NCBI GenBank assembly: GCA_947589655.1
Contig: CANQCE010000013.1
Span: 1-15,128, forward strand
Reading direction: 5' to 3'
DNA: 15,128 nt
Source: an uncultured Clostridia bacterium
GTDB taxonomy: Bacteria > Bacillota > Clostridia > Christensenellales > UBA1242
Shown: positions 6,378 through 10,527 of the stretch, piece after piece
How the letters are laid out: each line of letters begins with the position of its first letter
Numbering within the stretch: the stretch's first letter is position 1
The notes under the pieces: model-generated
The model's database searches: none
What the model was told of the DNA's origin: nothing
Seen by the model: the letters and a program-made list of their open reading frames with translations, nothing else
Translations under genes and position numbers: made by a program

Positions 6378-6470
6378 TGGCGGAGACGGTGGGATTCGAA
6401 CCCACGTGCCAAGTTTCCCTGACAACCGCATTTCGAGTGCGGCTCGGTGCGACCACTTCGATACGTCTCC
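6378..6470 (-). tRNA. tRNA-Ser (anticodon CGA, reads UCG)
   Basis: The 93-base minus-strand gene folds as a class II tRNA. The acceptor arms GGAGACG and CGTCTCC are followed by discriminator G and an encoded CCA. The D arm has TCG paired with CGA. The anticodon stem CCGCA/TGCGG encloses loop CTCGAAA, giving anticodon CGA. The long variable arm pairs TGTCA with TGGCA, and the T arm is GTGGG TTCGAAT CCCAC. The long variable arm and the anticodon both say serine. No intron or mismatch in the acceptor stem is seen. Confidence 0.97.
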
Positions 6471-6482
6471 AAAAGCTTTTTC

Positions 6483-6511
6483 ATTTTATCACTTTGCGGC
6501 AACTTTTGCAA
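6483..6511 (-). promoter_or_regulatory. Promoter of tRNA-Ser
   Basis: -35 TTGCAA (6511-6506), 17-base spacer, -10 TAAAAT (6488-6483) preceded by TGA (extended -10), about 12 bases before the mature tRNA 5' end at 6470. The same TGATAAAAT element serves comEC and holB. Confidence 0.65.
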
Positions 6512-6547
6512 CCCTTTGGCTATAAAAACATTTTGAAATTTTTAAAA

Positions 6548-6566
6548 AATATTTTTGTAAAATATT
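6548..6566. repeat. AT-rich palindrome between tRNA-Ser and the Spo0A-like gene
   Basis: AATATTTT and AAAATATT are exact 8-bp arms around TGT. The palindrome lies just upstream of the -35 region of the + strand promoter, in the divergent intergenic region. It could be an operator for the Spo0A-like gene, or chance in AT-rich DNA. Confidence 0.4.
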
Positions 6567-6575
6567 GAAAATAAT

Positions 6576-6604
6576 TTGTGTTTTTGAAATTTTCTTGCTA
6601 TAAT
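6576..6604 (+). promoter_or_regulatory. Extended -10 promoter of the Spo0A-like gene
   Basis: -35 TTGTGT (6576-6581), 17 bases, then -10 TATAAT (6599-6604) preceded by TGC, an extended -10 that would offset the weak -35. Right after it lies TTGTCTAA (6605-6612), one base from the Spo0A box TTGTCGAA. Confidence 0.6.
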
Positions 6605-6639
6605 TTGTCTAATGATGATATTTTTAGGAGGAAAAAAGT

Positions 6640-7068
6640 ATGGAAAATGAAAAAGAAACTGAGAAAAATATAAAATTGTTTTTAATTCGAATAGGCATCC
6701 GCTGCGATTTTGTTGGCTTTACCTATTTGGTAGAAGCCACAAAAATTGTGCTAAAAGAGCCACAACTGATACACAACTTGAAAAAGGTTTTCAAAATGGT
6801 GGCAGAAATTTGCCAGCCAGAATACCCTGACAGAGTTGAAGCGAACATTCAAAATGCCATATCTTTTACATATAAAAAGAAAGGCTTTGAAAGCCTTAAC
6901 AAATTTTTTGGAACCACAGTGCTCTGTGTCGGTCGTAAGCCAGCCACAGGGGAACTTATTGAACTGTGCGCCCAATATGTTCGCCTTGGGCTGTATAAAA
7001 ATGAAGTTATATATGACAACGGAGATATTTTAGTTAGGCGGGCAGATTCACATAAAAAACAAGCCTGA
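6640..7068 (+). CDS. Free-standing Spo0A C-terminal (DNA-binding) domain protein
   Basis: Spo0A is the master regulator of sporulation; its C-terminal effector domain binds 0A boxes. This 142-residue protein consists almost wholly of that domain. It has the entry LFLIRIGIRCDFVGFTYLVE (compare the Spo0A LLLRIGIPAHLKGY..L type), the helix region RVEANIQNAISFTYKKKG that holds the recognition helix, NKFFGTTV, and KPATGELIELCAQYVRLG. There is no phosphoacceptor receiver domain and no linker: only about 10 residues (MENEKETEKN) precede it. It therefore cannot be controlled by a phosphorelay in the usual way. AGGAGG lies 8 bases before the ATG. The last codons and the TGA are inside the terminator stem. 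It is probably a transcription factor; the targets, and any link to sporulation, are unknown. Confidence 0.85.
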   Translation: MENEKETEKNIKLFLIRIGIRCDFVGFTYLVEATKIVLKEPQLIHNLKKVFKMVAEICQPEYPDRVEANIQNAISFTYKKKGFESLNKFFGTTVLCVGRKPATGELIELCAQYVRLGLYKNEVIYDNGDILVRRADSHKKQA

Positions 7069-7084
7069 TTTGGCTTGTTTTTTT
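7057..7084. terminator. Bidirectional terminator between Spo0A-like and HxlR genes
   Basis: AAACAAGCC and GGCTTGTTT pair perfectly around TGATTT, with T runs on both strands. The stop codon TGA of the + strand gene is in the loop. The HxlR gene ends 8 bases away on the other strand, so both convergent genes can use it. Confidence 0.9.
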
Positions 7085-7091
7085 GTATTTT

Positions 7092-7433
7092 TTACTGCTT
7101 TTTTCTGTTTCTCATGCTTCTTTTATATTCGCCACCATATTTTGTAAGGGCGTCAAACAAAGAGCGCAACTTTTCACCAAGCGGCGTTAATGAATATTCC
7201 ACGCGAAGCGGCATCTCTGTATAAACATCGCGCCTGACAAGCCCATCTTCTTCAAGCATGCGCAAATTTTCGGTCAAAACCTTGGCGCTTATCCCTTCAA
7301 TGCCATACAAAAGATGCTTAAATCTTTGCGTGCCTTTTAAAAGCGAACGCAAGATGAGCACCTTCCATTTTGTTCCGAACAATTCCACTGCTGTAACAGC
7401 AGATATTTCCGACAATTTTTCCCCTGTTGTCAT
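7092..7433 (-). CDS. HxlR-family transcriptional regulator
   Basis: HxlR proteins are small winged-helix dimers that repress or activate nearby genes in response to reactive electrophiles, oxidants or metabolites. The product shows the family order: GTKWKVLILRSLLKGTQRF, then the recognition-helix region GISAKVLTENLRMLEEDGLV, then the wing VYTEMPLRVEYSLTPLG. The usual N-terminal Cys (as in a CPVE-type motif before GGKWK) is absent here (SAVTAVELFGTKWK), so thiol sensing at that site is unlikely. I choose ATG 7433 (113 residues) because AAGGAG ends 9 bases before it. The in-frame ATG at 7454 has no Shine-Dalgarno and lies in a TATTAT that may be part of the promoter. The gene is divergent from the H1-like protein gene, with a dyad between them, which suggests it controls that gene and itself. 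Confidence 0.88.
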   Translation of the reverse strand: MTTGEKLSEISAVTAVELFGTKWKVLILRSLLKGTQRFKHLLYGIEGISAKVLTENLRMLEEDGLVRRDVYTEMPLRVEYSLTPLGEKLRSLFDALTKYGGEYKRSMRNRKKQ

Positions 7434-7486
7434 TTGCTTTATCTCCTTTTGCATAATATGATTTCTAAAAATATAGTAGGTTACTT

Positions 7487-7506
7487 TAAGGAAATCTATA
7501 TCCTTA
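7487..7506. promoter_or_regulatory. Dyad operator candidate between HxlR and H1-like genes
   Basis: TAAGGA (7487-7492) and TCCTTA (7501-7506) are exact inverted repeats around AATCTATA. The dyad lies where the -35 elements of both divergent promoters should be, and neither promoter has a recognisable -35. This fits binding by a dimeric winged-helix regulator such as the neighbouring HxlR protein. Confidence 0.5.
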
Positions 7507-7518
7507 CTTCTTTATATA

Positions 7519-7576
7519 TGATATAATACACATATCAAACAAGAATGTCAACTTAGTTTGAAAATAAAAAAGGAGG
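7519..7576 (+). promoter_or_regulatory. Extended -10 promoter and RBS of the H1-like gene
   Basis: TGA followed by TATAAT (7522-7527) gives an extended -10 with no matching -35. AGGAGG (7571-7576) lies 5 bases before ATG 7582. A GATAT/ATATC inverted repeat spans 7520-7536 over the -10 box. Confidence 0.5.
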
Positions 7577-7581
7577 AAATC

Positions 7582-7893
7582 ATGGCAACAAAAACTACAA
7601 AAACAACTGCTGCTAAAGCCCCATGCGCTAAAAAAGCACCTTGCGCTTGCAAAACTGCAAAAGCTGCACCTGCTAAAGCACCAGCTAAAAAAGCCGCTGC
7701 TACAAAAGCTGCCCCAGCCGTAAAAGCTGCACCAGCTAAAAAGGCCGCTGCTACAAAAGCTACTCCTGCTGTTAAGGCAGCACCTGCAAAGAAAGCTGCA
7801 CCTGCTAAAGCACCAGCTACAAAAGCTGCACCAGCAAAGAAAGCTGCACCTGCAAAAGCACCTGCTAAAAAAGCCGCTCCAAAAAAGAAATAA
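7582..7893 (+). CDS. Histone H1-like Lys/Ala/Pro-rich protein
   Basis: The 103-residue protein is almost entirely Ala, Lys, Pro and Thr, in PAKKAA-type repeats, like the tails of eukaryotic H1 and bacterial H1-like proteins (HctB, AlgP-type tails). Such tails bind DNA or RNA through unstructured lysines, so nucleoid or nucleic-acid binding is the best guess. Residues 34-99 form four consecutive units (17, 17, 16 and 16 residues), each beginning PAKKAA. The N-terminal third differs: it has three Cys (15, 21, 23) in PCAKKAPCACK, unusual for this class and able to bind metal or form disulfides. I choose ATG 7582, 5 bases after AGGAGG; the upstream TTG at 7558 has no RBS. No globular domain exists. 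It is divergent from an HxlR regulator. Biased composition means its homology cannot be trusted from appearance alone. Confidence 0.75.
   Translation: MATKTTKTTAAKAPCAKKAPCACKTAKAAPAKAPAKKAAATKAAPAVKAAPAKKAAATKATPAVKAAPAKKAAPAKAPATKAAPAKKAAPAKAPAKKAAPKKK
7681..7878 (+). repeat. Four tandem coding repeats (51, 51, 48, 48 bases)
   Basis: Units begin at 7681, 7732, 7783 and 7831. The first two encode 17 residues that differ at one position (A versus T). The last two encode 16 residues that differ at one position (T versus K). Synonymous codon changes separate the units, so the peptide pattern is kept while the DNA has drifted. This suggests old duplication with selection on the protein. Confidence 0.8.
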
Positions 7894-7905
7894 GTTTGAG
7901 CGAAC

Positions 7906-7942
7906 AAAAAAATCCCTAAGGCATTCCTTAAGGATTTTTTTT
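7906..7942. terminator. Bidirectional terminator between H1-like and methyltransferase genes
   Basis: AATCCCTAAGG and CCTTAAGGATT pair with one mismatch around CATT, with A and T runs on both sides. It follows the + strand stop by about 15 bases and abuts the stop of the minus-strand methyltransferase gene at 7941. Confidence 0.85.
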
Positions 7943-8687
7943 ATTTTAAAAAGTTTTTTGTTTGCAAAGATTCCAAATAATCTCCATTTTCGTCATTTGT
8001 TATAAGGTTTGGCATCACTTTTGTGCCAAATCTGCCACCTTTAACCGCTTTGACGAAAACAGTTTTAACTTTTTCCTTGCCGTTTTCAGTAAAAAAAATT
8101 TCTTTTGTGGAGAGTTTATGTTTTTGTAAAGTGCAAATAAGTTCGCTGCATCTTTCGGCTGGCTCACAAACATAAAAACTTCCACCATCTTTTAAAATCT
8201 CGCTTGCAATTTGGCAAAGCGCATCTAAATTTAAGCAAACTTCTTCCTTTGCAATTTTGTTACAATCGGTTTGTTTAAAATTTGTCGGCTTAAAATATGG
8301 CGGATTGCAGAAAATTACATTTGCGCACCCTTTTTCTATATAATTTTCAAAATTTTTTATATCTTCACAAAAAACTTGAATTTTTTGTTGCAAATTGTTA
8401 ATTAAAATGTTTTTATTTGCCAAGTTTGCCATTTGCGGCTGAATTTCAAAAGCAAAAATTTTTTCAAGCGGATTTTTTGCTTGCACAAGTATGGAGATAA
8501 CTCCGCTGCCTGTGCCAATTTCAACTGCAACATCCCCAGGTTTTGTGCGAACAAAATTTGCCAGAATTACGCTGTCAGAAGTGAAGGTGTAAAGGTTTTT
8601 ATTTTGCACAATTTTTAAATTGTTGCATTGCAAATCTTCCAGACGCTCGCCATTTTCAAGCGTAAAATCTTTATTTTTTGCTCTCAT
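7941..8687 (-). CDS. tRNA1(Val) adenine-N6 methyltransferase-like protein (YabB/TrmN6 family)
   Basis: The family includes E. coli TrmN6 (YfiC), which methylates A37 of tRNA1(Val), and B. subtilis YabB. The sequence shows the class I SAM-methyltransferase motif I VEIGTGSGVIS (58-64 in the longer frame), an acidic post-I site FAFEIQPQ, and the catalytic NPPY (130-133) typical of N6-adenine methylation, followed by FKPTNFKQ. The C-terminal part, KTVFVKAVKGGRFG, is also typical. Two in-frame ATGs compete. The one at 8693 has AGGA only 3 bases away; the one at 8687 has it 9 bases away, so I use 8687. Both overlap the 3' end of ricT (stop at 8671), implying translational coupling. Third gene of the holB operon; a terminator lies at its end. 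The tRNA substrate is inferred from the family only. Confidence 0.85.
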   Translation of the reverse strand: MRAKNKDFTLENGERLEDLQCNNLKIVQNKNLYTFTSDSVILANFVRTKPGDVAVEIGTGSGVISILVQAKNPLEKIFAFEIQPQMANLANKNILINNLQQKIQVFCEDIKNFENYIEKGCANVIFCNPPYFKPTNFKQTDCNKIAKEEVCLNLDALCQIASEILKDGGSFYVCEPAERCSELICTLQKHKLSTKEIFFTENGKEKVKTVFVKAVKGGRFGTKVMPNLITNDENGDYLESLQTKNFLK

Positions 8688-9504
8688 CCTCATCTTTCCT
8701 AAACTTTAAGTCTTCCAGTGCATATGTTTTTATTTCCGTATCATCTCCACGCACAAATTTAACATCAACTTCTTTTTTCAACAAATCATTGAACACAACT
8801 GTGCCTTTGCCGTCTTTGGTGCTGACCTGCGTGCCAACTTTTGGCATAATTTTAAGTGCCTCTTGATAAGTGGAGTTTTCATAGGCAATACAACACATCA
8901 ATTTGCCACACAGCCCAGAAATGCTTGCCGGATTAAGCGAAAGGCTTTGATTTTTTGCCATCTTCATCGAAACATGGTCAAACTCGCCCATGTTTTGAAC
9001 GCAACAACAAATTTTTCCGCAAGGTCCAAAACCGCCAAGCATACGAACTTCATCCCTGCTGCCAATTTGACGCAATTCCACACGTTTTTTCAAAGTTTCT
9101 GCAAGTTTTTTTACAAGTTCTCTAAAATCCACGCGGTTCTCTGCGGTAAAGTTCACAATATATCTGCTGTTGTCATAACTTGCTTCAACTTGAACAACTT
9201 TCATATCCAGCCCAAATTCTTTAACCATTTTTTTGACGGTTGGAAGAAGTTTTTTTGCCTCGTTATCATATTCTTCCGCCTTGTCAACAACATCTTTGTC
9301 CACCTTTTTTATAACATTTTTAAGCGGAGAAAGAAGTGTGGAAGGGTCAATCATTTCGTGTTGTTTTATCACCACGCCCAAATCTTGCCCTTTTTCCGAT
9401 TCCACAATAACATAGTCGCCAGCCTGCAACTGCAAGCCGTTTGGCGAAAAAGAATAAACATGATTTCCGTTTTTAAATTTCACGCCGACTGTTTCTATTT
9501 GCAT
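8671..9504 (-). CDS. ricT: PSP1-domain protein RicT (YaaT)
   Basis: In B. subtilis, RicT (YaaT) joins RicA (YmcA) and RicF (YlbF) in the Y-complex, which carries Fe-S clusters, guides RNase Y in mRNA maturation and affects Spo0A phosphorylation. The 277 residues show the PSP1 C-terminal region. They also hold the RicT cysteine set: PCGKICCC (Cys162, 166, 167, 168), then KMAKNQSLSLNPASISG, then LCGKLMCC (Cys199, 204, 205). All expected cysteines are present. The C-terminal GTQVSTKDGKGTVV looks like a KOW/SH3-type strand pair. The start ATG 9504 lies inside the 3' end of holB (10-base overlap), with GGAGG 10 bases upstream. ricA and ricF are not in this window. The link to Spo0A is interesting because a free-standing Spo0A output domain is encoded nearby, but no functional tie is shown. 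Confidence 0.95.
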   Translation of the reverse strand: MQIETVGVKFKNGNHVYSFSPNGLQLQAGDYVIVESEKGQDLGVVIKQHEMIDPSTLLSPLKNVIKKVDKDVVDKAEEYDNEAKKLLPTVKKMVKEFGLDMKVVQVEASYDNSRYIVNFTAENRVDFRELVKKLAETLKKRVELRQIGSRDEVRMLGGFGPCGKICCCVQNMGEFDHVSMKMAKNQSLSLNPASISGLCGKLMCCIAYENSTYQEALKIMPKVGTQVSTKDGKGTVVFNDLLKKEVDVKFVRGDDTEIKTYALEDLKFRKDEDESKK

Positions 9505-10448
9505 AAATATTTTACCTCCAAAATTTTAAGTAAAAGGTTGTCTATGGCAACCGTTAAGTTTGCATTAAATTCCAATTTTTCGCGGAACGAATTTAAAAGC
9601 CAAGCAATTTCACAAAGTGCACGAACAGAATATTCTGCCTCCACATTTTTTAAATCTGTTAAATAAGGCTTTAGCCTGCAAAGGTTTTCCCCTTCACATT
9701 TAATTTTAATCATGTCTTCAATGCCAAGGGAGACAACCTGCAAGATGATGTCCATTTCGCTGCGATAATCCAAAAATTTGGTTGAAAAAGCAAGCACCTG
9801 TTTGCTATTTTTCATTTGCGTAAGCAAACTAACTGCAAAATCTACCAAACTTTTCAACTCGTCTTTTTTTGCGAGCATCAAAGTTTTGCCAATGTATCCA
9901 TCCCCCAAAATGTTGGCAAGCGTGTCGGTGCAAATTTTTGAAATTTCCTCTGCCTGAAGTGGCAGTATTTTTATTTTTTCGCACCTAGATTTTATTGTTG
10001 GCAGAACTTTTTCTTCGGATTTTGCGCTTATAAAAAAGTAAACGTTTTGTGGCGGTTCCTCCAAAATTTTTAACAGTTTGTTTTGCGCTTCTTCCGTGGC
10101 GTTGTCAAAATTTTGCAATAAGAAAATTTTATATGGCAAATTCACTGGCCTGACATATGCCTCGGCTACAATTTCGTTTGCATCGGCAACCAAAATTTTG
10201 TCCGTCTTTGGATACACTTTAACATCCAAATCAACTCCGCTTTGAATACGTATATATTCTCCACTTTTTTCATTCATAAGGTCAAATGTTGGATATTCCA
10301 TTAAAAGTGCGGCAAGCGTGAGCACGGCTTGGGATGTAATTTCGTCTTCGCAGAAAAATAAAGTGGCGTTGGAAAGATTTCCGCTCTCTTTCTTCTCCAC
10401 GAAGTCTTGAAAAAACTGCATATTTTTAATTTGCTCGGCAATGCTCAT
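9495..10448 (-). CDS. holB: DNA polymerase III delta' subunit
   Basis: Delta' is part of the clamp loader that places the beta clamp on DNA. The 317 residues carry the AAA+ clamp-loader core. YKIFLLQNFDNATEEAQNKL matches the Walker B / sensor region, and LLKILEEPP (125-133) and TIKSRC (151-156, the SRC motif) are highly typical. The N-terminal P-loop is degenerate: NATLFFCEDEITSQ replaces the AYLFxGxxGxGK pattern, and the four zinc-binding Cys are missing. Delta' acts as a rigid stator and often lacks ATPase activity, so function is not excluded. It heads the operon holB-ricT-yabB-like, the order found in Bacillus. ATG 10448 has no Shine-Dalgarno and lies 6 bases after a -10 box, so the mRNA is probably leaderless. 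Confidence 0.9.
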   Translation of the reverse strand: MSIAEQIKNMQFFQDFVEKKESGNLSNATLFFCEDEITSQAVLTLAALLMEYPTFDLMNEKSGEYIRIQSGVDLDVKVYPKTDKILVADANEIVAEAYVRPVNLPYKIFLLQNFDNATEEAQNKLLKILEEPPQNVYFFISAKSEEKVLPTIKSRCEKIKILPLQAEEISKICTDTLANILGDGYIGKTLMLAKKDELKSLVDFAVSLLTQMKNSKQVLAFSTKFLDYRSEMDIILQVVSLGIEDMIKIKCEGENLCRLKPYLTDLKNVEAEYSVRALCEIAWLLNSFREKLEFNANLTVAIDNLLLKILEVKYLCK

Positions 10449-10454
10449 GAATAT

Positions 10455-10463
10455 ATTTTATCA
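10455..10463 (-). promoter_or_regulatory. Extended -10 promoter giving a leaderless holB operon mRNA
   Basis: TGA followed by TAAAAT (10460-10455) forms an extended -10. The six bases ATATTC separate it from ATG 10448, the same spacing as in the DUF3419 promoter. The best -35 at a 17-base spacing is TTGCTT (10483-10478). No Shine-Dalgarno occurs. Confidence 0.6.
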
Positions 10464-10496
10464 TATAATAAACAAAAAAGCAATCAACAGTTATAA

Positions 10497-10525
10497 TAAA
10501 AAATCCCTTTTAAACAAGGGATTTT
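10497..10525 (-). terminator. Rho-independent terminator of the Ca2+ ATPase gene
   Basis: AAAATCCCTT and AAGGGATTTT pair perfectly around a 6-base loop (10510-10515), with a T run after the stem on the minus strand. It begins 3 bases after the stop codon at 10528 and separates the ATPase from the holB operon. Confidence 0.9.
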
Positions 10526-10527
10526 AA

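Noticed and set aside
7548..7907. Minus-strand open frame of 119 codons rich in Ala/Gly/Phe opposite the H1-like gene
   Set aside because: It mirrors the Lys/Ala/Pro repeats, has no RBS, and runs through the terminator. It is an artefact of repeat composition.
8863..9666. Long + strand open frame (267 codons) opposite ricT and holB
   Set aside because: It lies antisense to two clearly conserved proteins, has no RBS and its composition looks non-coding (many His, Phe, Cys).
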